A stretch of DNA of 64,000 nt from assembly GCA_032209605.1 (NCBI GenBank), contig JASFXZ010000010.1, positions 9,879,385 through 9,943,384 on the forward strand. Reading direction: 5' to 3'. Below are positions 13,001 to 23,764 of this stretch, in pieces. This DNA comes from Mactromeris polynyma (Eukaryota > Mollusca > Bivalvia > Venerida > Mactridae). The position numbers and the translations under genes are program-made. A model generated the notes under the pieces. That model made no database searches. It saw nothing but the letters and a program-made list of their open reading frames with translations, and had not been told where the DNA came from. Numbering within the stretch: position 1 is the first letter of the stretch; each line of letters begins with the position of its first letter.

Positions 13001-16000
13001 ACATTCTGTATTTATTAGGGATGTCAACGAATGGCAATTTTGGTATTCGAATATTCGGTCAACTTTCCGAACGAATATTGGAACATTCGATCCTCTTATT
13101 TATTGATAATGCATTTGAAATTTCGAAGTTTAACTTTATGCTTATCAATTTTGTGTTTTAAACTGATCATTCAAGTGGTAAAAATCCCCATGATTACTAA
13201 TATGTTCAGGGCCTAAGTGTCATCACCAGAGTGTTATATATATCTCTCTTGTCCCCAAATATACAACATGACATGCCAATATATATTTTATCGAATATTC
13301 GATTTCCGAATCAGTATTCAAATAACTGGACGTACAAACGAATATTCTTTGACATCCCTAGTATTTATTTCATGCATGTATATGAAGAAATGTGTAATAA
13401 ATTCATGGTATATAGACAAGGCAAGAGTTTTATATCTTTCACTGTTATCATTTGTAATGTTATCTAGGTGCTGGGTACCATTTGGTCATTGTCAAAGGGA
13501 AGACATGTGACACAGATCGTCTAACGAAACTCGTGCAGTCTCATATACCGTCGGCATACGTTGAGAGTCAGATCAGCGCGGAAATGTCCTACCTACTTCC
13601 GTTCAATGAGTCTAAAAACTTTATGAATCTGTTCAATGATATTGAAGCACAAATGTCAAGTCTTGGTGTCAACAGCTTCGGAACATCAGCCACAACAATG
13701 GAAGAGGTATTTCTGAAGTAAGTTCGAAATTTTATTAAGTTAATTTCAAGGGAAGTAACTGCATGTTGATCAATGATGCTAATTCACTAATTTGAACCAG
13801 CCTTAATGCCAACTGATGCTAGTATGCAAGATTTGGGTTCTAGTTTTCAACTGGATGTAACGAGCTGTATTATTTGCTCTGAAACTTGTTGTTCTTCTTC
13901 TCATTTGCCAAAGATTACTAGCCAACTGTGTATTCATAGCGATGATGCATGGTGCTGTGGTTTGTTAGAGAGTGCCACTGACCCAGCACACTGAAACTGT
14001 GATTGATATTTATCTTGTACTTATATAGGGTTGGTGAAGGGTCAGGTGAAGATGAGGATGAAATACCAGCGCAGAACGGCATTCCCAATCAGAACTATGG
14101 AAGTACAGATTTAGAAAAATTGCCAAAAATTGCCTTTGGAGCCAATGAGGCTTATCCACAAGTACATGATAAAAAGGCATTGCCGCCAATTGGACATCCA
14201 GAGAAAATACCAGTTGTTGGACATACTAATGGAGTCTCAAATGCTGCTTTCCATGCTGAAGAAACATCTGTACAATTGGCAGTAAATAATGGAAATTTCA
14301 TTAGTAAGTGTAAACTCTATTTATGATCTATTTAAACTCCAGTATTATGTGTTTTCTGTTTAGTTGGGTTTTACAAAGCAGCTAAATTAGAAAGATACCT
14401 ATTTCTTTGCTACTTTATGTTGTGTGGTTGATTGATTGAATATGGTGTTTTTTCTAAAAGAACACTTACTACAACAATCAGAAATGTGAAAACTAGATTC
14501 GAAATAGACCAATGGAAAGACCTCAGTTTTAAAATTAACCAATGGAAAGGCTGCATTCTTATATTTGACCAATAGAATGGCTGCAGTCTTCAACTATTGA
14601 ACAAACTCTGTTTTAATACAACAGACCCTGTGCCTTTTTAAAATAGAATGTTAAAACCAATACTTATGACAAATTTCAGGTTACAATGAAGGAATAAAGA
14701 AGAACACAGGCATGACACTTGCATGTCAACAATTCTATGGTATGTTTGTAAAGAAATTCATTCATGCAAGACGTAACCTGTCCGTAGCTGCTGCACAACT
14801 CCTGCTTCCCGTGATATTTACTATCCTTGCCTTATCAGTTGAGAAGGCTATACCAAGTGTTGGAGATGAACCGGCTCTAGCTCTCAATCTGGAAGCTTTT
14901 AGTGATTATAAAGTGGCTTATACCAATGGCACAACAGCAGATGCAACAACTACTTCTCTGGCTGAAGCTTATCAGGGTCAGTTCAGTGGGACAAGGATTT
15001 TTGTTGCCGGGGCAACTTACTCTACCATGGATGATTATTACAAGGCAGTCCAGGATGATATAGGAATCTCTACATTTGACAGGTAGTTTCTTTTAGTAGT
15101 TTAAATGTTGACATTTTTGAGTCGCATTTTTAAGACATTGAAAGATGTCTTACCAAGTTACCAGATTAGGTTTTCTTGTGCAAACTTACTTTCGTGATTT
15201 CAGCTATTAAATTTTTTTAGCAATTTTAATATTAACAAATTTGTTCTTTTTTAATATACATGTACAGTTTATTTGTTTGACAACCTTCTATCAGAATACT
15301 TAGTATAATCCGAAATAAACATCAGGTCCCGATGTATCTTCCTAGACACGTTGAATTGAAATGGGTGTCCTTTTATATTGTTAATGATATTTTCAAATTT
15401 TAAATTTCTACCCTTTGGTTTATAATATAATAAACTTTATACATGTATGCATAAAAGAAGCAGATGACTGCTTTTACCTTTTGATATATTTACTCTGAAA
15501 TTATTTTTCAATATCGGTGTACTATTAGCAGTTTGACATGACTTAATACTCATAAAATGCTGAGATGTCGAACATAACATGACTTTGAAACATATTGAAA
15601 ATGATTCTTGCATAAATAAGAAGACTTAGATGAGGGCTTATATTTTCAGACGATACATTGTTGGTGGTGACTTTGATAAACCGGCTACTGATATGGAGGC
15701 CACAGCACTGTATAATGGCCAACCCTACCATAGTATTGCCATAAGTCTTCAGTATTTGATGAATGGTATATTGAAGGACGCAACTTTGGATACCAGCAAA
15801 TATATTAAAGTGACCAACCACCCATTACCTAAGAAGGCGAAGGACAGTGCAAGAAGGCAGTTCTTTTCAAATAATGGCACGGCATTCACAATCGCCATTT
15901 CTCTATTGTTTGGAATGGCTTTTATGGCCACTAGTTTTATCATCTTCCTTATTAAAGAGAAATCTGTCGGTGCCAAACATCTTCAAGTAGTTAGCGGCGT

Positions 16001-19000
16001 CGGACCGTTTGCTTACTGGCTGTCAACATTTATATGGGACATGATTAACTACCTGATTCCTATACTCATCATTATGATAGTGTTCGCAGCTTTCCAGACT
16101 GAAGCGTATGTCAATGACAATCGGCTTGGTCTCGTTTTCTTGGTATTTTTGCTGTATGGATTCTCCGTTTTGCCGTTTGTGTACCTGATGCATTACCTGT
16201 TCCGTGTTCCAGCGACGGGTATGGTTGTCGTATCCATGATCAATCTATTGTCAGGTAAGTTCACAGCGATGTATATAACAAAATTTGCATGTATTTTAAG
16301 AACCAACCTATTATTAACATACTTTCATTCCAAGTATAATGTCAGGAGTCTCTTGAAATTTAATAAATATGGAAAGTATTGATATTAATTTAGGTTGAAG
16401 TAATAGTACTATTGTGGGATTGGTTATACAGTGACCGTTCACATCTCTCCATACTGACCAATCAGATCTCTATATACCGACCAATCAGATCTCTCCAAAG
16501 TCACCAATCAGATCTCTCCAAAGTCACCAATCAAATCTCTATATACTGACCAATCAGATCTCTCCAAAGTGACCAATCAGATCTCTCCAAAGTCACCAAT
16601 CAGATATCTTCATACTGACCAATCAGATCTCTCCATAGTGACTAATCTGATCTCTCCATACTGACCAATCACATCTCTCCATACTGACCAATCACATCTC
16701 TCCATAGTAACCAATCACATCTCTCCATACTGACCAATCACATCTCTCAATACTGACCAATCACATCTCTCCATACTGACCAATCAGATCTCTCCATACT
16801 GACCAATCACATCTCTCAATACTTACCAATCACATCTCTCCATACTGACCAATCAGATTTCTCCCTTTCTCATTAAGATTTGTGGTAGCAGAATTGTGAT
16901 AATTTTATTGTAGAGTTTTGTAAAATTTAAGTTTTAATAGCAGAATTCTCCAAATGTTTTGATGTACTGGCCCCTTGTTCAAAAATAAGTATTTTTTAGG
17001 ATCAGGATCGAATATAATTTCTTTCGTATTTAAAAAATGTAATGTGATAAATTTGAACAATTTGCAAATCAATTTTTAAATTCAGGTTTCATATTTATTA
17101 AAAATTAGATAATGATAAATGAATAAAGATCAGTTCTTGAAATTGATCATAATTGGAAATGTTACTACATGACACTGTTTTTGTGACTTTAAGCCAAATT
17201 ACAAAAACAAAAGTTACCTTAGGAATATGGAACATATTTGTATAGGTCAACTTGATCCTGATCAGATGATCCTTTGTGAACATGGGTCCTGAATATCAGG
17301 TTAAAATTTGTTCATCCAAATTAACCTTCTATACATAGCTCCCACGTCTACAATACTTACCTCCCTTGTTCTAAACTGTCGGCCATTTTGATTGGCAAAA
17401 CTAATAAGCACTTATAGGAGTAATTCTCAAATATGTGATAATTGAGAAAATACTAAGAGAATTTGCATGTGACAACCACTTTTTCTTCAACCGACTGAGC
17501 CAAATGCCCACATGGGCATAATGAATAAGTAATTTTTTATATATCAAAATAGTTTATCATCGTTTACATTATATTCCCCATAAACTTGAAAGAAATTTGC
17601 CTCTCAAAATGGCCGACAATTTCAGAACAAAGGAGGCAAATATTGTAGATGTGAGAAATATGTATTAATTTTATATTTCAGGATTAGTGTTCTTACTTGC
17701 CACCTATACGTTAAGTATACCACTGCTAGGCACAGAGGAGATTGGAAAAGTACTTGAATGGGTGTTTATTATATTCTTTCCAAACTATGATCTTGGTCTG
17801 GCCATGATGGACATATATTCGAACGCAGGGAACCAGGATTTCTGTGTGGCTAATAACTATAAAGAGGTGTGTCCAATTGCGGCTATACTGAACAAACCAA
17901 ATCCTTGTTGTTTCCCAGGTTTGTTTATTCATGATTACTTATTGTTGTCAAAGGGGTCTGTAACAATTTCTACTTTCACTTGTATACTGTAATATATATA
18001 CAGTATAGACGATCACAAAGTGAAAGTGATTCAAGTAGAAATTGTTGCAGACCCCTTTGATTGTTGTTAGTTTAAACTTACTTATTTGTCATCGATTTTG
18101 AAACAGTCTTACATCTTATAAATACCAGTCTCGGTGTTGATGTTCTTGTTGCTAGAGAAACATATATTTAGAATTTTATCTGTTCGGCACATTTTTTTGA
18201 CATTATGACTTCGGAAGTTGACCGTCTCATTCTTATTGACATATATTTCAAATTTCAATTTAACCAAGTATTTCATAACCTTTTGAGATTGAAAACAGGT
18301 CTTAAAACTCGAGCTTTTGAATGGTTGTTAAGAGATGCAGCTGAAAAATTTACTAATGGCAAGGCTATATTTTGGGACTTCTCTCCAACCTTTGATTGAT
18401 AACCGTTGCCCCTTGCCTTGTCTTATATTGTATCATGTATAGATTAAGAATGGAACGGCCATTCAAAATATCACATTATTTCTATTTTAGACAACTGCTC
18501 TACAGATTTCTGTTTCACTTTCTATGAAAACTTTCTGAGTTGGGAGAAGCCCGGTATCGGACGTGAATGCCTGTTTATGTTACTGCAAGGAGTAGTTTAC
18601 TTCTCTATTGTGCTTATGGCGGAAGCTGGAATATTTGGAAAGTTAACGAATTTGTTGAGCAGCAAAAAACCCGCAACAGTGGGTTCATTGACGAACTTGC
18701 GCGACGACAAAGATGATGATGATGTTGCCGAGGAAAGAAAACGTATAACGCAAGAGCCTCTCAACACTCTCTTGCAGACTGACTCTCTGATTTTGAAGGT
18801 AAAAAGGCATTACTGTAACATTGCTCTGATTTTTATTGCAGTTTTATTCAGATAGGAAAGATATATACATGATATTCTAATATTTCATTTCTTTATCACT
18901 TCAGATTTCTTTATATTAAACTCAAATTTTTATATCACTGAAAAGAATAATATCTATAAACTTTTTTTTACAACTGTCAGTTTTACTTAACATATAAGAT

Positions 19001-22000
19001 TCTTATCAAATTTAGATTTTCTTATTTAGATAATTATGCTTTTTAATACCTACTGGTTATTGCTTTACAACAGTCAATCATGCTTATAAATAGAAGTTAA
19101 GGAATGATCCATTATAGAAAATAATGGTTTGAAAAAAAATTTGGGCTGTTCCATTGTAGTAAATATGTAGGTAAAAGCTTTTATGATTTCGTCTGCTTTC
19201 AGAATGTTAGTAAAGTATATGGCAGTGGATTCCACGCAGTTAAAGGCGTGTCTATTGGTGTACCAGCTAACGAATGTTTCGGATTGCTCGGACAGAATGG
19301 TGCAGGAAAAACAACCACCTTTAAGATGATGACAGGAGATGAAGCGCTCACTGGAGGAAATGCTTATCTCAACAATCATTCTGTGAAGGGGGATATTAAG
19401 CAGGTAACCAATACTGACTAAAACATACCATATCAGTGTTAGTGATTGTGTGTGTGTTGGGTTTTACATACCTCTCACAATTTTCTGTCGTACAATGATG
19501 ATGTTTACTTGCAGTGTAAATACTGTGGATACACTGTGATACCATGGTATGGACATGACTGGTGACATGATACATCACATTGACATATCAATCAAACCTA
19601 GGGGTAGCTAGTCCCAGCACCAACAGGTATTACGGAGTCTCGGCAAGGGAACTGCTATCATCCAATTTCAGTGTCAATGATATGTCATTGAAACATTCTA
19701 CTTTGATTGAATCTTTCAGCCTGTATCCTTATGAAATTTATAAAGTCATGAAGCTATGGATTTGTCTGCTATTGACAATAATTGTTATGCAGTAATTTTT
19801 TTCAGTTCATTTGTTTGCCTATGTGAGATATGATGATCTTAAATGTCTATCTATTTGAAATAACCTATCTATATGGTTGTGGAATTAATTGTGAGACACT
19901 TTTTCACAAAAAATGTAGAAAATGTAATACATGTACAGTCAAACCTGTGTTAAAGACCACCTGCGAACAAAGACCACTATTGCAAAACCTGTCTGCAAAG
20001 ACCACCAATTTTATCTCCCATCAGACCATTTTCAATGATATTTAATCTGTTAATAGAGACCACCTGTAAACAAAGACCACATTTTGCTGTTCCCATGGGT
20101 GGTCTTTACAGACAGGTTTGACTGTATTTGCACTCTGGAAGCATGATACAGTGTAAATAGTTAGAAGTTAGGATTAGTTGATTGTCTAACAACTGTATGT
20201 GTATGTGTGTATGTACTGCATAATTAAATGTTTAACTTGTATTGTTATGATAAAAAGACATTTAAGTAATTAATCCATATTTTAACTTCACAGTAATATA
20301 TGATATTGCTGACATTTTGAATGCACTATTCACTAGAGCAGTGTTTAACAAGCAGCCAACTACCATGCAAGGTTATGCTATTTTCGAGCATTCTTAGACT
20401 GTACCCATTCTTCTGTATTTTCCCGCCAACAATATTGATATTTGTAAATATCAATTGACATAAAAAAAATTTGATATATCAATATGGATTGTATCAATGA
20501 CAACCCTACTCAATTTCGTTTCAGGTTCAACAAAATCTCGGATATTGTCCGCAGTTTGATGCATTAATCGACCAGATGACTGGGCGGGAGACATTGTACA
20601 TGTACGCTCGTCTGAGAGGAATTTCTGAAGGTCAAATAAAAAATATAGTAAATGACATGATTGATACTTTGATGTTGAAGAAACATGTGGATAAACAGAT
20701 AGGATTTTACAGGTTGGTAATACAAATGTAGTGAAGATGTAAATTTGAAAAATACTTAATGTAATTATAAAACTGTGGTATTATTTTCATTTCCTATACC
20801 CGTACTTAAAATTTAGGTCAAATTACTACTATTGAGATAACTGAAAAACATCCTAAAATATTAGATATATGGCTATTTGCTTGTTGTAAACCACAGAACA
20901 AACAATGCCTACTTTTATTCAACATGTTTTTGGAGACTTCCTTGCATTACTATGCCTACCAGTTAAACTCTGTAGAGCGCTTGACTGACAATCTGGAGGT
21001 CATTGATTTGCAACCTGGTGAGATTTTAAGTTCTCCGTGTAAAGGTAACTGAAGATAATGCAGTGCAACCTATCATTTACTTGGAGGAGAGGTTGTTGCT
21101 CAAGTTGAGACCACACTGAAGTTGGTGAAATTATCCGGTTGTCCTTATTGCTACTTGTTGGTAACCCCAAGAAGCCATTATCGACACTGAATAAGTTAAC
21201 TTCCTAGTTTTTTTTCACAATCACAGTAAACGAAATAAGTTAAAACTAAACTTAACATATTTTCAGTGGAGGAAACAAGAGGAAGTTGAGTACAGCTATT
21301 GCCCTTATTGGTGATCCACCGTTTATATTCCTTGATGAACCAACTACTGGTATGGATCCTGGAGCACGTAGACAACTGTGGAATGTGTTATCTGCCGTAC
21401 GTGCTAGTGGTCGTACTCTTATACTTACGTCACACAGGTATGTACGACACATGTATAAGTCAAGATTCATTTAAGTAATGTACAGTGTATATTTATACCC
21501 TGAGAACAAGTTTGAAAGTGTAGTTTGAAAGGAAGTCATTTTAGGGAGTACTCCTTTTTTTTAGCGCAGGCGTACTAACATGGTTTTGCTATTTGCATGT
21601 CAGGAGTGTGAACACCAATCAAATCTTACGTTAACCACCAAGGCGTTTTCTCTTCAACCGAACAACGTTTGTAACCTTGACACAAATTGGTTAACCTTCC
21701 GATAAAGGGTACATTACCTTACTGAAATCCACCGAATTTCGGTGAATTATCCAGTTCAAAGGTCAAGGTCACAGGGGTCAATTGTTCACAAACCGTTTCC
21801 GATCAATAACTCAACCAAGAAGGGGGCATGTTTTACGAACATCTCTTGTTATATTGATGGTGCCATTTGTTAGGTATTGATTTTGTTAATTTTCAGTATG
21901 GAAGAATGTGATGCCTTATGTACAAGAATTGTCATTATGGTAAATGGTAAATTTGTGTGTTTGGGAAGTCCACAGCATTTGAAGAACAAATTCGGTCACG

Positions 22001-22344
22001 GTTACACACTGTTCTGTAGAATGGGTATTGACGACAAGACAGGATTTGTATCTGGGAGCTCAACACTCATGGAATTCGTAAAAAACAAATTCGAAAATAC
22101 CGAAGTTTTCGATAATAACCTAGGTTATGTACATTTCCGTATACCAGACGAGAGCGCCAAACTGGGTGAGATATTCGATACCATGGAAAAAGCAAAGTCA
22201 GAATATAATGTTGATGATTATTCAGTTCATCAAACCACATTGGAGCAAGTGTTTCTCACTTTCACGCAAAATCAAATCCCGCCGAAAGAATCCAGTAAGA
22301 AGGGAATGTGTTTTGGATGTGTTTGTTGCGGTGGCAAGGAATGA
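3886..22344 (+). CDS. ABCA3: ABCA3-like ABC transporter, 3' part of gene (15 exons)
   Basis: This is a full-size ABC subfamily A transporter; the family moves phospholipids or sterols across membranes using ATP. Exons, all GT-AG: 3886-4020, 9785-9902, 10655-10809, 11291-11446, 12349-12559, 13468-13717, 14029-14303, 14680-15082, 15650-16254, 17682-17918, 18491-18798, 19203-19403, 20525-20712, 21267-21437, 21897-22344. They join to 3861 nt with no internal stop. Order seen: end of TMD1 loop, NBD1 (Walker [10 protein letters not shown], signature [10 protein letters not shown], Walker [12 protein letters not shown], switch His in TTHFMDEAD), acidic linker, TMD2 with about six hydrophobic spans, NBD2 ([39 protein letters not shown]), then a Cys-rich C-terminus. 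All ATPase motifs look intact. The N-terminal 450-500 residues lie upstream of the window. ABCA3 is the best fit; molluscs have several ABCA paralogues, so the exact orthologue is not certain. Confidence 0.93.
5108..5343 (+). mobile_element. Foldback MITE, GAGCGCTGCT family, copy 2
   Basis: Starts gagcgccacagc, contains ccaacctcttctttaagtgac and an inner ggtgacgtcacatgtgacg, ends tacatcggctctc. Same internal order as the copy at 28604. Confidence 0.75.
5955..6284 (+). mobile_element. MITE with TAGTTCCCACATNTACAATA ends, copy 1
   Basis: About 330 bp with inverted ends tagttcccacatttacaat and attgtagatgtgggaacta. Shares internal sequence (ggttgtcacatgcaaattctc) in reverse orientation with the copy at 17336. 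Confidence 0.75.
7365..7600 (-). mobile_element. Foldback MITE, GAGCGCTGCT family, copy 3 (inverted)
   Basis: Reverse orientation relative to the other copies: internal segments gtactgacagtaagcaatatt and tttccagcttgcaaatagtg read backwards. Ends cagcagcgctc. Confidence 0.75.
7959..8433. repeat. 24-bp minisatellite, 20 units
   Basis: Unit gaaccaagatattttatgtttatg-like (24 bp), 20 copies. Units vary between ccaag/ccgag and atatttt/atatgtt; from unit 10 the variants recur every third unit, giving a 72-bp higher-order period. Open in several frames only because 24 is a multiple of three. Confidence 0.95.
9130..9462. repeat. 47-48-bp minisatellite, 7 units
   Basis: Seven copies of a unit containing acatcaagaccatggtcggg and gctgtgtttaggg, nearly identical, so recently amplified. 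Confidence 0.93.
9785..9902 (+). CDS. ABCA3: ABCA3-like exon: NBD1 Walker A
   Basis: Acceptor ttattctag, donor gtaagt. Encodes the A-loop strand and Walker A ([18 protein letters not shown]); ends in phase 1. Confidence 0.93.
10120..10433. repeat. Tandem repeat of about 57 bp, 6 units
   Basis: Six units sharing gcttctgagactggtttcc and aaacttagtgcc, with gaccaatga between. Same monomer family as 14480-14600, 27430-27500 and 61780-61830. Confidence 0.9.
10655..10809 (+). CDS. ABCA3: ABCA3-like exon: NBD1 Q-loop
   Basis: Encodes [16 protein letters not shown] and the Q-loop motif [15 protein letters not shown]. Donor gtaagg. The last nine exon bases plus the donor resemble the unit of the degenerate repeat that follows in the intron. 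Confidence 0.93.
10801..10990. repeat. Degenerate 27-30-bp repeat at an exon/intron junction
   Basis: About seven imperfect units of the form tttgcNaaggtaagataactcttgtgt. The first unit is the end of the ABCA3-like exon at 10809 plus its donor. Confidence 0.6.
11291..11446 (+). CDS. ABCA3: ABCA3-like exon: NBD1 signature
   Basis: Acceptor cctacattag, donor gtacaa, 52 codons in phase 0. Carries the ABC signature [15 protein letters not shown] preceded by a helical segment ([14 protein letters not shown]). Confidence 0.93.
11950..12130 (+). repeat. tRNA-derived SINE
   Basis: Has an A-box-like ggtctggtggttaagtgc and a B-box-like gagtttgattcctac about 45 bp apart, followed by a non-tRNA body (gagcagtgtctgacttaggg). 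Located in an ABCA3-like intron. Confidence 0.6.
12349..12559 (+). CDS. ABCA3: ABCA3-like exon: NBD1 Walker B and H-switch
   Basis: Acceptor ttattcag, donor gtaatt. Encodes [17 protein letters not shown], the D-loop, and the switch histidine in [10 protein letters not shown]. Catalytic Glu of Walker B is present. Confidence 0.94.
12690..12880 (+). repeat. Degenerate SINE fragment
   Basis: Resembles the body of the 11950 SINE: gaaggtcatgggttcagatcatg, aggcacaagtactgg, gagggagataaataatatg. A box is unclear. Confidence 0.45.
13016..13360 (+). mobile_element. hAT-type MITE, ATTCG-rich, copy 1
   Basis: 345 bp, ends tagggatgtcaacga and its inverse, flanked by a perfect 8-bp duplication gtatttat (13008-13015 and 13361-13368). 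Subterminal regions are dense in gaatattcg palindromes. Confidence 0.88.
13468..13717 (+). CDS. ABCA3: ABCA3-like exon: NBD1 regulatory tail
   Basis: Acceptor atgttatctag, donor gtaagt, ends in phase 2. Encodes [11 protein letters not shown] through TTMEEVFLK, the conserved regulatory subdomain following NBD1 in ABCA proteins. Confidence 0.92.
14029..14303 (+). CDS. ABCA3: ABCA3-like exon: interdomain linker
   Basis: Acceptor cttatatag, donor gtaagt. Encodes an acidic, low-complexity linker ([17 protein letters not shown] and onward) between NBD1 and TMD2. It is poorly conserved in the family; the frame joins cleanly on both sides. Confidence 0.85.
14480..14600. repeat. Short CCAATGG repeat cluster
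   Basis: Three diverged units with gaccaatggaaagacctcag, aaccaatggaaaggctgca and gaccaatagaatggctgca. Confidence 0.6.
14680..15082 (+). CDS. ABCA3: ABCA3-like exon: TM7 and luminal loop
   Basis: Acceptor acaaatttcag, donor gtagtt. Encodes the amphipathic entry helix, a hydrophobic span ([18 protein letters not shown], probable TM7) and the start of the large luminal/extracellular loop. Confidence 0.9.
15650..16254 (+). CDS. ABCA3: ABCA3-like exon: TMD2 core
   Basis: Acceptor atattttcag, donor gtaagt; 605 nt, the largest exon. Encodes the second part of the luminal loop, then at least three hydrophobic spans around [30 protein letters not shown] and [15 protein letters not shown]. Contains the family-typical stretch [16 protein letters not shown] between spans. 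Confidence 0.94.
16437..16862. repeat. 23-bp CCAAT minisatellite, about 18 units
   Basis: Unit ctgaccaatcacatctctccata with variants cagatc/cacatc and aaagt/atact. Every unit carries CCAAT. Located in an ABCA3-like intron. Confidence 0.93.
17336..17660 (-). mobile_element. MITE with TAGTTCCCACATNTACAATA ends, copy 2
   Basis: Ends tagctcccacgtctacaat and attgtagatgtgagaaata. Its right end is about 20 bp from the acceptor of the exon at 17682, so it may supply or displace the branch point. Confidence 0.75.
17682..17918 (+). CDS. ABCA3: ABCA3-like exon: TMD2 continuation
   Basis: Acceptor tatatttcag, donor gtttgt. Encodes [16 protein letters not shown] and [16 protein letters not shown], both hydrophobic. 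A 325-bp MITE ends only about 20 bp before this exon. Confidence 0.92.
17948..18060. repeat. 113-bp foldback (palindrome)
   Basis: Arms tcaaaggggtctgtaacaat and attgttgcagacccctttga face each other around an AT-rich centre (tatactgtaatatatatac). Small foldback element or MITE. Confidence 0.8.
18491..18798 (+). CDS. ABCA3: ABCA3-like exon: last TM span and NBD2 approach
   Basis: Acceptor tctattttag, donor gtaaaa. Encodes a Cys-containing luminal end, the last TM span ([17 protein letters not shown]) and a charged cytosolic segment with a [14 protein letters not shown] run leading into NBD2. Confidence 0.91.
19203..19403 (+). CDS. ABCA3: ABCA3-like exon: NBD2 Walker A
   Basis: Acceptor ctgctttcag, donor gtaacc, 67 codons in phase 0. 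Encodes [17 protein letters not shown] and Walker [17 protein letters not shown]. Confidence 0.94.
19934..20126. mobile_element. Mariner-type MITE, TACAGTCAAACCTGT variant
   Basis: 193 bp, ends tacagtcaaacctgt and acaggtttgactgta, interior made of repeated aaagaccac units. Confidence 0.78.
20525..20712 (+). CDS. ABCA3: ABCA3-like exon: NBD2 Q-loop
   Basis: Acceptor tcgtttcag, donor gttggt. Encodes [18 protein letters not shown], the NBD2 Q-loop typical of subfamily A. Confidence 0.93.
20955..21190 (+). repeat. SINE-like fragment
   Basis: Head tgtagagcgcttgactgac with gaggtcattgatttgcaacc resembles tRNA-derived A and B boxes, followed by a diverged body. Confidence 0.4.
21267..21437 (+). CDS. 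ABCA3: ABCA3-like exon: NBD2 signature and Walker B
   Basis: Acceptor atattttcag, donor gtatgt. Encodes the family-typical second signature [14 protein letters not shown], Walker [14 protein letters not shown] and the start of the switch LTSH. Confidence 0.94.
21560..21725 (-). repeat. Dispersed repeat, inverse copy of 47510-47685
   Basis: Shares ggttaacc-type blocks, a ttcttcaaccgaacaacgt-like stretch and gcatctcag/tgcatgtcag in opposite orientation with 47510-47685. Lies in the last ABCA3-like intron. Confidence 0.6.
21897..22344 (+). CDS. ABCA3: ABCA3-like terminal coding exon
   Basis: Acceptor ttaattttcag. Encodes [18 protein letters not shown], the C-terminal regulatory region with [10 protein letters not shown], then a basic and Cys-rich end ([13 protein letters not shown]) and stop tga at 22342-22344. 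The C-terminal cysteines could be palmitoylated; that is inference. Confidence 0.94.
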
Positions 22345-23764
22345 AAATGTTAGCATATCTACCAGATGGACAAACACTGCGTACTTGACTCCACTGTTTA
22401 TGACCCTGTACATTTATTTATTATAGCTAGGACCATATATACTTGTGGTGATTATGCTCAGTGAACAGACGTTTTATCATCTGAAAAATGTTTTACATAT
22501 TTTCTGGAAAAAAAAGTTATCTAAGTAAAGATATATTTGCATGAGAGCCATAGCAAAATGGTAACATTTTTATTCACCCGTCTTTGCGCCCATCAATGAC
22601 TGGACGTCGTATAGTTTCAACTGTGGTGTGTGGTGAGCATTTTGGCAGGCGGGCGGCAGTGTCCACTAAGTTGTCCACTGTCTCACACAAATTTTTGATT
22701 TCCCATATTGAAATGTTGTTTTTCTGTGTGGTACTTATCAGTTTTGTTATTGTTATACATGTTGGGGAGTGCATCATCATGTCTACTGTTATACTTACAC
22801 AAATTTATATTTATCAGAAATCCACATATTTAAGATTTGCCACACAAATGTTGTTGCTCTTTGTTAAAGGTGGAGATTCAATAGTTTCGTGCAAAACTTT
22901 CATTATATTTCTACCTGAGAAAGGACTCAAGTGTTGAATCTGTGAATAACTTACATATTTTTATTCTTTTTTCTTGCCACATGTTTATTTGTACTGAAGT
23001 TAGTTTTTTAAGTTTTTTTGTTCTAACCCTTTCTCAAAACAAATGAAGTCAATTGATTGACCTTGTTAAACAACTTAATTACATTTGTATATAATTTTAT
23101 CCAAATAATATTTACAAATTTGACACAAACATCAAATGTATTCCTAATATATTCGACATCATTTTGTATCAATTTATGAATATCTGTCATTTCTGTTTTT
23201 CTCATTGTTTATAATATAATTGCATGCAATGAGTGAGGCATGCATATAATTTATATGTTTACATTACCTTTTTTTTTATTTTGGGTATAAAATCTAAGCA
23301 AAAATAAGAAATACCAAAAATCAAAATTCGATTCACCTACTGACAGTGGATAGGTGTGTTTGTGTGGAATGCCCGACTGAAATTTACTCAACTATTATGC
23401 ATAATACAATTCTTTGACTTTGTTTTCTATCCTCTCAATAATGAATGTCCGACCAAACTGAATGTTTTTGGCTTTAAACAATGTTTCTGAACTATTTATG
23501 CAATGTAACCGCAGGAGATTGTCACAAGTTATCTGCTCTTGGTGAAGTTCTCAGAAATGCATCATAATGTGCACATGTTCAAATCTTGTTGATTGCTTAG
23601 ACACCAGAAGATGGCATAAAAAGCATGTTTTCATCTTAATTTTGATGGTTTTTGGCAGATGGTCGATAAAGTCTACTTTGCCAATTCTTGACAGACTTGC
23701 ATAAAGAAGAATTTGTTTCAAAGATAAATTATTCATGCTTAGAATTCTGTGCAATTGTTGCATA

